Origin: Mycogone perniciosa
Lineage: Eukaryota; Ascomycota; Sordariomycetes; Hypocreales; Hypocreaceae
Assembly (NCBI GenBank): GCA_025331125.1
Contig: JAOALB010000176.1
Span: forward strand, 1 to 64,000
Length of the DNA stretch: 64,000 bases
Direction of reading: 5' to 3'
The notes under the pieces were generated by a model, which had not been told where the DNA came from, made no database searches, and saw only the letters and a program-made list of their open reading frames with translations. Positions 33,465 to 44,625 of the stretch are shown piece by piece; position 1 is the stretch's first letter; every line of letters begins with the position of its first letter. The translations under genes and the position numbers were made by a program.

Positions 33465-33830
33465 GCCCGTTACAAATAATTTCAAAATATTTTAATATTT
33501 TATTCTTCTATATTTTATATGGATTAACAAAATTGTAAATATTTTCGATTGTATTTGATAAACTATTTTTCAATTAAAATACAATATAATAACTATATTA
33601 AATAATAAAAATATTTGTTATAAAATGTGATTTGATAAAAAGACTTATAATATAAATATATATATAATTAAAAATAAATATAAATTATAGTTAGATAATA
33701 TATATTAATGTATTTAAATTCTTTATTATTATTATATATTTAAATTCTTTATTATAATAATATATTTAAATTAACTATTTAACTGCGTTATGTAATAGTA
33801 TAGTATAGATAAAAGGTATATTGTCCCTTT
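33465..33830. repeat. A+T-rich island
   Basis: About 365 bp consist almost entirely of A and T (visibly near 90%), with sharp edges against sequence of normal composition. Inside it, a TATTTAAATTCTTTATTAT-like unit is repeated at about 33712-33778. No coding potential is visible. It may be a remnant of a C-to-T mutated (RIP-like) transposon, or a small AT isochore. It lies 160 bp from the solo LTR. Confidence 0.7.
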
Positions 33831-33989
33831 TCCTTCTTCACTTCCTTTCTTCCCTCTTTATCTGCACTTTGCATATCATAGCAGTCCTGTTTATTTTAAT
33901 ACGATTAACAATAATACCACTGCGTAAATGGTCTGTCTCTTATATTTGCACTACTATAAACAGGTCATCGCAGCAAATAGGAGCGGAGG

Positions 33990-34375
33990 TGTGACGATCC
34001 GGGTTGATTTTCAAGGGAGAAACCGAGGCTCGTGGGTTTATGTTGACAGAGAGGTCAGGGATGAATACTGAGCAGGGTAACGTAGTCACGATTCTGTAGA
34101 ACAGGCGGTTCTGGTGAATGCAATTAGTTAAAGACTGTCTAAGTAACTATACTAAACGATCATGACTTATCCAGTCTTATATACAAAGGAGATACATAGT
34201 GAATGTACTCGGATCATTTGGATCATAGCGATCCTAGTGATCCTGGATCACGGTTCCATACAGTGATCCTTCTTATGGGATCGCGCTCGTAGTTGCGATC
34301 CGTCGGTGATTGGCCGGAGGCTCCGATATTCTGCCGTGATCCCGTGACCAGGTCTTCGATGGTCGGGTCGTGACA
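33990..34375. mobile_element. Solo LTR of a retrotransposon, with 5-bp target-site duplication
   Basis: A 386 bp element begins TGTGACGATCC and ends GGTCGTGACA-like (GGGTCGTGACA), so it has the TG...CA ends of LTRs. It is flanked on both sides by the identical pentamer GGAGG (33985-33989 and 34376-34380), as expected for integrase-made target duplication. Inside, TTATATA at about 34177 could be the LTR promoter, and several GATCC/GGATC repeats occur at 34210-34265. No gag-pol coding sequence is adjacent, so this is a solo LTR left by recombination, probably of a Ty3/Gypsy-type element. The strand cannot be decided. Confidence 0.85.
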
Positions 34376-35822
34376 GGAGGTCATGGACTAAAGAATCAAT
34401 AGGAAATTCCAAGGAGAGGACAGAGAATGTCCCTTTTCCGATCTGGAAGCATCACGGAGCTTATACATACGACATTACTATTAGGGGACGGGGGAAAGGA
34501 CTACACAGCGATGCTCTCTGCGGCGCCCAACTTTGTGCTCGAGCTGCTGGAGGGCAAACATATCACGGGCCACTCTGCGTGCATCCAATGAAGGTGGTAA
34601 AGCTGTTGCTTTGAGACCAACTATCGAGCATTCAGTATCAATGTGACCTCTTGGCCCGGATCACTCATTGAGTCTATCGCTAGCTTTCATCGCTTGCCCT
34701 CGAGATTGGTCAATCCCCGATGCATCAACCTCAATGAGACCGCCCTAGAAGAGAAAAGGGGTTGGATGTGTCTGAGACTGGAAAGAGAGCGCATGTCCGA
34801 CAATGTCGACCAACCGTCTCTAGCAGCATACGGGTCCGCAAAATCTTTGATCAACAGAAGCTCGAGACCAAGCTGTGACATGCAGGCTATCATCAAGGAG
34901 TTCACTGGCATATGCGTGGCGTGGATAGGTCGTTAATGGTATTCCTTTTCTCAGACGGGTAAATCAAGACCATCCGCTCCAATGCCGTGACTGCTATTAG
35001 CTCAGCCAGCTACTTGGTAACATAGTCAACCGAATTCGAACTATCTCAGCCTCATGGCCCTACAGCCAGGCCTAGGCCGAAGTCGATGAAGAGCGGGCTT
35101 GCCGGCTTCGCCCCTGGCGCCACAGTGGCTCTCTGATTTGAGGTGTCACGCGAAACTTGAAATATGTGTGATGTGATGCTTCATAACAAACCGGCACAAA
35201 ATGCAAGAGGAGTTGAGTGTTTGGGATCGTATCCAATCCAGTGGATATATAAGCGGCTGCAAAAGTAGCCCTACCGCTACTCCGTACTCCGTACTATTAT
35301 CTGGTATTATACTTGTTAGTATACCTTCAAGTTCGACTCTGCTATTCATGGAGTGACTATTATAGGTCCTCCTGGTGATTTACTGGGTTTGTGATAGTGG
35401 GGAGGGAAGGATTTGAAATTGTCTTAAACACATGTATGGAGTACGGAGCCATCGGGTTTTGCCGCACCGCTTCTGTCGACTTGCATTTTTCATCTTCATC
35501 TTCGCCTTCATCTTCACCTTCACGTCACAGACCAGGACCGTTTTCAAACTGTTATTTTATTATTGTTGTGATTTGTTGAGTTCCGCTATGCTAGTATGCA
35601 TCTCCTGGTATTATCTCTCTTGATCATCTAGTTCTATGTTCGTCCAGCTCGCATCTTCTTTTCATTCATTGTCCAGCAACAAGAGACCACGCGCAGCTTT
35701 TGAAGATGATGATCACAACAACAACAATTCAAAAACATACGATGCATTGCCCCATCAAACCCAAAAGACATCAATCAACCCGTCATTTTTATGTCAACTG
35801 TGTTCTTGCACTGACTGACTAC
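34376..35822. other. Spacer downstream of the desaturase gene
   Basis: About 1.4 kb without a convincing gene; the open frame at 34643-34936 lacks recognisable features. There is a CTTCAT/CTTCAC simple repeat near 35488-35522 and palindrome copies near 35281 and 35441. The desaturase terminator should be near 35822. Confidence 0.45.
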
Positions 35823-37322
35823 TTAGTGGGCCTTGATAGTGGCCGGCTTTGTTCCCAGGCCGTTGCGATTGCGGAAGAAGAGAATGCCCTTACCAGGACC
35901 CTCGGCGCCTTCGCTCGGCTCGACCCAATGGCACATACGAGCGCTTCGCCACATGGCGCGAATGAAGCCCAGAGAACCCCCCTCGGTGTCGGAGCGGTAG
36001 TGCTTGCCCATGACGGGACGGATAGCATCAGAGGCCTCGTCAGCATTGTAGAACGGAATGGTGGAAACATAGTGGTGCAGGACGTGAGTCTCGATAATGC
36101 CGTGCAGCAAGTGGCGGCCGATGAAGCCGAACTCACGATCGATCGTCGCCGCAGCACCACGGACAAAGTTCCACTCTTCGCCGGTGTAGTGAGGGAGAGT
36201 CGGGTCGGTGTGCTGGAGGAAGGTGATGGCAACTAAAACGAAACAAGTCAGCATTACTTGCATAAAGGGGGGGGGGATGTTGGTTGGTGGGACAAGTATT
36301 GACTAACCAAGCCAGTGGTTCACCCAAATATATGGGATGAAGTACCAGACCAACATGTTGGTCCATCCAAAGCGGTTGCCGAGGAGAATAAGAGCCGTGG
36401 CGGTAAGACCAATGCCGAGGTCGCTGAGGGCGATGAGCTTGGCGTCCTTCGTCTCATAGAGAGGACTGGAGGGATCAAAGTGGTTGACTCCGCCGCCGAA
36501 ACCGTTCTTCTTGCCCTTGCCACGGCCCTCACGCTGGCGCTCGTGGTAGTTGTGGCCGGTGACGTTGGTCATGAGGTAGTTGGGCCAACCGACAAGCTGC
36601 TGCAGGACCAGCATGATGAGCGTGAAGATGGGAGTCTCCTCCGTGAGCTCAGAAAGCTCGTGGACCATGCGGCCGAGACGGGTAGCCTGCTCCTCTCGGG
36701 TACGGGGAACGAAGACCATGTCGCGCTCCATGTTGCCAGTGGAGCCATGGTGCTTTCTGTGAGAAATCTGCCAGCTGAAGTAGGGCACGAGGAGGGATGA
36801 GTGAAGGACCCAACCGGTGAAGTCATTGACGGCGCGAGAGTCTGAGAAAGCGCCGTGGCCACACTCGTGGGCAATGACCCAGAGGCCAGTGCCAAAGAGA
36901 CCCTGGAGGAGGGTGTACAGTCCCCAGAGGGCGGCCCTCACAGGGGTCGAGGGGATGTACTCAGGGGTGACGTAGTTGTGGCAGACATAGAAGGTGGTGG
37001 CGAGACAGACGATGTCACGAATGATATACAAGTATCCCTTCAAGGCAGAACGCTCGAAGCAGTGCTTGGGGATAGCATCGCGAATGTCCTTGATGGTGAA
37101 GTCGGGTGGGGTGAATTCGTTGCCGTATGTGTCGAGCAAACGGCCATAGTTGGTGGACTTGGAGGCAGCGTTGACATCCACGGAAGAGAGCGAGGAGAGA
37201 GATGTGGACGAAGCCGACTGTCTGGGCGAGTCTGACGGGGAGACAGCAGCAGATGACTCAGTTGAGCCAGCTTTGCGCCTCAGGACTTGGCTGTCCTGCG
37301 CAGGTAGGGCAGACGACGGCAT
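35823..37322 (-). CDS. odeA: Delta-12 fatty acid desaturase
   Basis: Two exons on the minus strand, 37322-36308 and 36232-35823, give 474 residues. The three histidine boxes of membrane desaturases are all present: HECGH at 152-156, HRKHH at 188-192 and HVLHH at 388-392. Hydrophobic helices lie between them, and the N-terminus is Ser-rich. The 75 bp intron starts with GTTAGT and ends with TTTTAG; its removal joins NHWL to VAITFLQHTDPTLPHY. The family introduces the second double bond into oleic acid on phospholipids in the ER to make linoleic acid. Length and boxes match Aspergillus OdeA/Fad2 proteins. The nearby methyltransferase and amine-oxidase genes may also act on membrane lipids, but that link is inference. 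Confidence 0.93.
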
Positions 37323-39060
37323 AGTTGCGGGAGGAGAGTGAAGTCCTTATCGGAGTTCTGGCCTAGACTGTCTTGCCTCTTATCTCTCTAGGATGAGAGA
37401 TCAGAAAGAGGTGAGGTGGTAGTAGATTAGAGAGAGGTCAACTCTCGTTTTGTCTGTGATGAACAGAACCGGGTACGTGATCCCGTTTGCTGTGCGGAGA
37501 GGGGAGAAGGCCTCAGACAGGTGGGATTACGGAAAGAAAGAAAACCGAGGGACGAAACGTCTTGCGATCTTTCAACTGCCCCTGGTCTCGGTAGTGGCAG
37601 ACGGAATGGTGCGGTGTGCGGATGAATTTTGTTGGGGGTGGACAGGCAGTACTACGAGTATTAGGGCGTGGGGCTCACTGGGCCAAGCAAATACGGCCCA
37701 GCAGTCTTATGTATGTATGGCATGTATGCACGGAGTACCATTAGTACGGAGTATGTGGTGTGGGAAACAAAAACTGGAGGGGGAACAATAATAACAGGGG
37801 CAGCAATGGACCAATTGGTATGGCAGCAATGGTAATAATGGTACCACTTGGCACATGGACGCTCGAGATCTAGATCGAGAGGAGTTGTCGAGAAATCTTC
37901 AGCCCAGCAGGGGGTGGTGAAAAGAAGGGTCTCTATCGCACTTAAAAATGGCCATCTAGGACCTAGGCAAAGTAGTATCTACGCTTCCTGATGGATTACA
38001 ATCGCCATTCCCGATAATATGCATCATAAGCATCTCATGTACTCCGTACCGACGACTTCCTTTGGATGAGATGCATGAGCTGCGTCAAAATTAGGGCAAA
38101 CGGAAGGGAAAAACACGGAATAGGACCAACCACGGGCGCGCTAAATGGAGCCATGGTTGGGTGGCGTCTTGCCTGACAGACAGGCTGATGAGCCTGACTC
38201 GACATGAGCAGCCAGGTGGCCATGTGAAACCGCTTGCTTGTGGTGTTGGTGTTGCAAACCTCCCTTTGGTGTGTGTTGTGATGATCACGAGAGACGTGCA
38301 GTGCAAGTTCATCATGATTCATCTACGGAACAAGCGGGGAAAACATATGGATAAGAAGAAAAAAATAAGGGCAAAGAAACGAGAGCCGTATCCAATCAGA
38401 CGCTCATGTTCACTAACACGGCATATGGAGCGCATATGGAGCGCATATGAAAAACTGTCAATCTGAACACGTATTGGACCGTCGTTCGCCAACAGCAGGT
38501 TTTGCACGCAGCTTGCTTGCATATCCAGCACGCCCACATGCAGATTTGGCCACGCCAAGGACTGGCTGAAGGAGGAAGATGCTGAAGACGGAAAAGACAT
38601 GTGAAGCCGAATCTGCTGAGGCCCTGATCCTCCCGTCACATAGTGCCTAGATACTAGGAGTGCTCGTATGCAGGAGTACTACTAGACTCGTAGTATCAGA
38701 TGGCTAGTTATCTGATCATCTTCTCCATGCGCGCTAATATTATTCAGCAAGGAGACCTGCTGCTGCCGGCATCTGAAATGATGATTTGCTTGGAGTTTCG
38801 ATGTCGAACACAGAGATATGGGCAAAGAGGCTTGACTGTCAACAAGCCACATCTCCTAGGAGTACGAATGGTCTCCAATCATCAGTGTTCTGTTGGGAAA
38901 TTTGTTGGGCGACAGGACAGGGGCAAGCGGGTACGAAAAAAGCGGGACTGCAAAGGGCATCAAGACATCGATTCAGCTACTACTAATTCATTTTTAGTAG
39001 GTACGAAGTGTCTACAGAGTAGTATCAGTTGGGTGATTTCCTTAACGCCTAATTAAGTTG
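37323..39060. other. Upstream region of the desaturase and gene-poor spacer
   Basis: Begins with the pyrimidine-rich (minus strand) leader and promoter of the desaturase. Palindrome copies lie at about 37728, 37745 and 38039, and a repeated GCATATGGAGC occurs at 38422-38446. No gene was supported. Confidence 0.45.
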
Positions 39061-40517
39061 TCAAAGATGTCCGAAATCCAACACTACCACGGAGTACTCG
39101 TACGGAGTATTATAACTACTACAATAAACTACCTCCAGGTGTACCACTGGCAGGAGTGCGATCAGATCGGGTATAATACTCCGTACTGCGGGTCCAGATA
39201 TCGGCCATCTGGCGTAACCTTGACGCGCACAATCCAACACTCCTAAATCCCTTTGCATGTGACGGACGTCAAACTCGATGATGTGAGTGGAGTGCTGGTC
39301 TTCAATTCGTCGAGGCCGTCTGCGATTTTCGCGAGGGTAAATGGTTTGCTTGCTCTCAGCTTCGCCCTCCGTAAGACGTCCGATCGAGGGGAAAGGGATA
39401 CGGCACTCTTTATCTCTACAGACACGGATATGTGACCGGGGGTCATTCATCGAGTCTGAGTCGGAGTCAACGGTGGTACCCATTAAGATGAGATCGAGGT
39501 CGATGTCGGTTTCAAAGAAGCTGTAAATGGCCCAGACAGCACCAGCGTGGCCATGTCTGTTGGTTTCCAAGGACCACGGATCACCGCGTCCATGCCTTTG
39601 GTGCTCGTTTCCGCCCAGCTTGGGCCAGCAGCATCTCCACCATGATATTCAATGATTTGGGACCATCGGAATTCCTAAAGTTTCTTGTACGGACCTCGTC
39701 AATAAACTCATCGACGGAGACAGGTTCTTGCAGCCTGGCAACCAATCGATCGGTCCATCCTGAGCACCAGGCATATTACCGTACCTTTGCTGTTTCTCCG
39801 CATCTGACCATTGTTTCTGCACCATCTGATTCATCTCGAAGGGGAGCCAGACAACTTCTCGGAAAACCACACGATTCTTCTCAGCCCAGGTCTCAGCCCA
39901 GGCGTGAAACTCTCGTTGTTCATCACTGAAGCGCTTGATCGGCTCTGAATCGGGGAGTAACAGTGACAGTTGGTCCATTGCATCGGCGTGTCTGATTGCC
40001 GGCCTGCTACTCATCTTAATTCTTCGTACCTTCATTGGTTTGTCTGCCACAATCTTCAATGTCGGTATCCGTCGTAATTACCATCACGCTGTTCTAGTCG
40101 CCATCACCATCACCAACGACATCGCCCTGAGCAACACGAGGACTTCGACGCCAATGTATATCTATTCAGACGTCCTCAATATTCCGTCTGGCTATGCCCT
40201 TGCAGAATGACGTCCAGAGACTCCTCCGATCTCGATGCTGGGAAGAAATGCTCGATATGCCATTGGGGCCAACCAACTTCCAGAAGTTCATTCAGTAGTA
40301 TGCGAAAGTGGGCACACTCTGCATAGGGATATGCACGAGTCGGAACCTCATGTTGCCCCTCACGGCCGTGCCTGCGATACCCCCAAGAAGCACTGTTTTG
40401 GTGTTTTCTTAATACAAATCCTTCCGAATGAAGATTGAAGATGCCGCTGCATCTGGTCTTGTGCATTGCCTGGATTTTCTTTTCCAGTGAGTCTTCGTTC
40501 AATATTTCTCTTGACAA
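39061..40517 (-). pseudogene. Fragmentary coding sequence of unknown family
   Basis: Three consecutive minus-strand segments (40517-40176, 40059-39649 and 39570-39061) have protein-like composition. Examples are LLNELLEVGWPQWHIEHFF, WAETWAEKNRVVFREVVWL and WAIYSFFETDIDLDLIL. Stops or frame changes separate them, and I could not connect them with convincing introns. They may be one degraded gene of several hundred residues, possibly of the large fungal families with W- and E-rich repeats. Family and even coding status are uncertain. Confidence 0.25.
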
Positions 40518-41827
40518 TAAAGTTTCCTTGAACTAATATTATCCTTAGCTGCAGTCATTAGCTACCTGTGACCTATCGACACGTCCCTGACTGTCCCAGA
40601 ATTCGTTAAGACCAGACCAAGAGAACCATGCGAGTGGACTTCTGTACTTCGTACACCAGGAGTATATTTTGTCTGTCCTGTCTATACCTTGCTCCCACAG
40701 CAAAATGATTCTCGAAATGGCTGGAATTCAATGCCATGCGAAGAAATGCTCGAAAGACCCATCTCTGTAGCGCGGCTGATGCATAAACACCAACTGGATA
40801 GGAGTCATCTATACGAAGTACTTCGTACATAGCAATGAGATACGAAGTACACGTGTGGAAATGAGAGTCATCCATACGAAGTAGTAATAAGAGTAATTTG
40901 CGGTAATCGGTTAGCTCTACTCCGTAGCAATGCAACTGTTGGTCCCTATTATTTCATTGCCGCTTGCCGGGACCAAATCTTCAGCGGCCAAGCCCGAGCC
41001 CATTGGGCCAACCGTATGTAGATCGAGGGCGCTTCTTGTGCGGAAGTGCTCCGTGGCAGATATCGCCAATTTGTTGGAAACAGACTGCAAAGCGACAGCT
41101 AGACAAACTAGCCAGGTGAATTAGTGATCAATCATAATCCGAAGTTCCGCTTGGCTCAAGATCGGCAAAAAGACGCCGCAAAACAACAAGACCCAATATC
41201 ATATCATCATCACAGTGGCATCAATAGTAACAGCAAGTTTTTACAAATCTCCAAGGGTCTTATTTAACGAAATAAACTATAGTCTCTCCGTAATAGACTT
41301 CCCTTTCGTCAGAGAATCTTGGGCTGTGTTATTAAGCATAAATGATGGGACTGCTTCGTACGGAGTACTACTACTGCCCCAGTCTCCGTACTCCGTACTG
41401 CTACTACTACCACAATGGCTATATTTATCTCCAGCCTCTGCTCCGTAAGCTTTAGGCTGAAACAAAAGCCTTTTATGGGCTTAAATTTGGTCCTTAGTAA
41501 GCCCGCCCTGTGACGCTTTATGATGTTCCTAATACAGGGGTGGCTTGTGAAATTGCGCCCTATAATATTCCGGATACTCTGCAGGAAGCAGTTAATACGA
41601 GTATATTTACTCCGTAATTCGATCTGCGCTACAGGATATTTTGGTGTTTGGCAAGAGAAAGAAACCATTTGCCTTTTCTGCCCACCTCATCTAGTAGTGT
41701 ACGCTCGTATTCGCCGAATATTTTGCGCCGGCATTTCATGATATCCGACATCTGGCACCTGAATACTACCCTGACTCTCAGAAGTCTGCGGGGAAAATTC
41801 CTCCCAAACACCATCCACCGTCTGCTC
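40518..41827. other. Spacer upstream of the methyltransferase gene
   Basis: No gene recognised. Many palindrome copies (about 40812-40925, 41359-41399, 41606) and TACGAAGTA forms are present. The last 150 bp are the likely promoter and leader of the methyltransferase. Confidence 0.45.
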
Positions 41828-43237
41828 ATGGGCTCAGTTACGATCATGAACTCAGAACTAGCTCGCTATAATTTCTTACTTGGGCTGGCAACAGGATGCG
41901 CCTTAACGCTGTTCGCATTGTCCGTCTTGTTTGCCTTGACGTTTTGGAGTACGGATATCTATGACCTCAGCCAGTGGAAGCTGAACGTGAAGTTTCCGTT
42001 CAAAACGATGTGGATGAATCTAGGTTACTGGCATGTCAACCCATCCCGATTCTATCACTGAGTGTTCTCAAACATGGACCTAACTGAGGTGATTCAGGAG
42101 AGCACCAGACGGCAAGCCAATTCAGCACTTTGAGGAGGCGTGTGCCACCCTCTTGCGCGAGGTTCTATCTACAGCTGGAATACTGGGCAAAGAGACCGCC
42201 TCAGGAGATGAGTCCATTGCCGTTCTCGATGTGGGATTCGGCTGCGGAGACCAGACTCGTGCAATGGCCCATCTCGTTAATGATGGAATCCTCAGCGGCA
42301 TATCATATGTTGGCCTGACCTTGAACGAGTCCCAGGCCGAAGTAGCGACCGAAAGCCTTGATCACGAAATCTTCAAATTAAAACCACGAGCGGCAAACCT
42401 CAACCCGGGATCATTCAAGCTTCTCTGCGCTAATGCCGCACAACCTCATTCCTGGAGTCCCTTTGTGAGAGATATGGTAGAGGATCTGACAAGGACTGGG
42501 CGCACTGAAAAGTGGCTTCTGGCACTTGACTGCCTTTACCACTTCTCACCATCAAGACAGTCAATTTTTGAGTATGCCGCACAGGTGCTTGGAGCCCAAC
42601 TCATGGCATTTGACTTGGTACTCAACAGTGAAGCCACCTCAACGAATAAGCTGGCTGCGAAGGCGATCGGGCTATTAATGAAGTGCCCACTGAATACCTT
42701 TCTCACAGAAGAGCAATATCGAGACCAGCTGGTTGCGTCAGGCTACGACCAGCACAGCATCGTCGTTCGAGATGTTTCGCAGGATGTGTTCCCGGGGCTC
42801 CTGGACTTTCTCGATCAACAAGGAGGTCATCTCAGACGGTATGGGATATCACTCGGTGGACTGGGTACTGCAAAGAAACTGTTTCAGTGGTTTCATAAAT
42901 CTGGTGTCATTAAGGCTGTAATTATTGTGGCTCGTACAAAAGGAACAGTGAGCTAATTATTAACCCTACTGGACATTTCCGGATGAATTGTTCTTTGGTT
43001 CTCTAGGTACACGAGAGGACAGATAAGAGGGATGGTCTTTATGGGTTTATCCACGAGAAGATGGAACAGGCCGAGGGTCACTTGGGTGAGTATCTATCCC
43101 TTGATGGGGTCATGAATCTATGGGTAAATGAAATCATCCACTCTAAACGCGATCACACAGATCATCGCTACCCCGAGTATGAGATTCTAATCGTATTCGT
43201 ATTTCAGGGTAAGCAGCCACACCTGCCGCCCGTCTGA
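41828..43237 (+). CDS. Membrane-anchored SAM-dependent methyltransferase
   Basis: Best model: exons 41828-42030, 42098-42947, 43007-43085 and 43161-43237, 402 residues. An N-terminal membrane helix (about 18-40) precedes MWMNLGYW. The Rossmann core has VLDVGFGCGDQT (SAM motif I), GISYVGLTLNESQ, and later LLALDCLYHFSPSR. The first intron has a GC donor (GCATGT at 42031) and CAG acceptor with CTAAC branch site; it restores GYWRAPDGKPIQHFEEAC. No GT donor gave phase. If intron 2 (42948-43006) is not removed, the protein ends at 42956 after 353 residues. Exons 3 and 4 are supported only by splice signals, phase and protein-like sequence (DGLYGFIHEKMEQAEGHL). The family is a fungal methyltransferase group related loosely to cyclopropane-fatty-acid synthases; substrate unknown. 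Confidence 0.68.
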
Positions 43238-44625
43238 AGACCGCGCGAAGGAATCGCTCCGTATTTCGTGCGGGTGTTGCCGATGAACTCCGTGTCGCTC
43301 TGTGCACGGAGAGCGCGCCCCTGTACTCCGTACGAAGTGGCTTGTCGAGATCTTTGCTTGACTCGCATGATTGTTACCATAGAACTGCAAAGCGACAGAT
43401 GTGTCCCTTGAATTAATCTGGAGATATCCCAGATACATTCCATGCACCTTCGCAATGTTGATCCCTTCGCCCAGAGTCACAGCTCTGTCCTCCAGATTCG
43501 TCCCAACGCCTCTGATCAGGCGGCAAACACACTTTAGGGACAGTCATCTGTTTGCTTCTTTGCCGGGTGTATTTTTCATTATCATCAAATAGTCACTACC
43601 CGGGCGAAGCCGAGAGTGAAGGAGTCAAAGAGGAACACCAATACACCGTCATCTGCGGCAGCCACAAGGTCAAGGTAGTGAACCGAAGAGGGGTCAATGA
43701 CGCCGACCTCATCGTGTTCAGCACAGATTCGCTCTCTCATGCGTGAATAATGGTTGTGAAGCATTGTCCGCTATCAACCTTCACACAAACAAAACACTGT
43801 ACAATACTCTGCAGAGCAGGTAGCCGCTGCTGGTGTGTTCTGCACCACTTCGGATTTCGTATTTCGCGGTGATGAATGCAGACCCTTGCCACAACTGAAT
43901 GAACATAACATGATGTTTTAACGAGTATCAACGTTTGTTGGAAGAGACAAGTCCAGTGAAGTGTCCTCACCGATAATGGAATAGAGGCGCAAATTATATC
44001 CGCGTCGGGACAAGTTTATCTTTTGTCATGGAGGCTAGGTACGCTGTGTCCAGAATGGTGAGACTAATGGACACCGGTGATAGGCTCGGCACCAATGCCC
44101 ATAACGGAGAGACGGAGATGGATAGCGCGGTGGATCCGGAGACGGGAGATGCTCCGTGTGGTGTCCGGTTTAATTCGAGTCGCTCTGTAGCTGACATCGG
44201 GGTCAGGATTTTAGATTGACTGCCCAACAACGCGACAGTCTTGCATCTGAAGCCACAGGGAGATACTGTAATGGTATTAACCTTACATAAGACGTGCTGG
44301 TTGGTATGTACATTACAACACTGTTTTCCTGCCTCCGTACCACATGTGGTATGTGCCCCCAATAATAATAGAACAACTCAGACTCCGTACCTATAAATGA
44401 TTCGCCAAACTCATATGCGTTATCCTGATGCCGCCCCGGACACTCCATCTGATCCTATGCTCCCGTTTGTTGGTTCTCCTGGAACCAACGTTTGAGCATG
44501 AGTTGAAAAGGGAAAACGTCGCCAGCGTCTTCAATATGCTCTCAATGATACACCCCCATCAACACCGAGGGTCAAGAGGGAGAAAAAAAAACCGGAAAAA
44601 AAACTCCACAGCCCTGGCCTCCAGG
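43238..44625. other. Spacer, possible relics only
   Basis: About 1.4 kb with no supportable gene. Short protein-like stretches occur on both strands near 43400-43480 and 43600-43740 but cannot be joined or identified. Palindrome copies lie near 43322 and 44382. Confidence 0.4.

Noticed and set aside
35700..36800. Plus-strand frames opposite the desaturase gene
   Set aside because: They are antisense shadows of the histidine-box coding sequence with no protein character.
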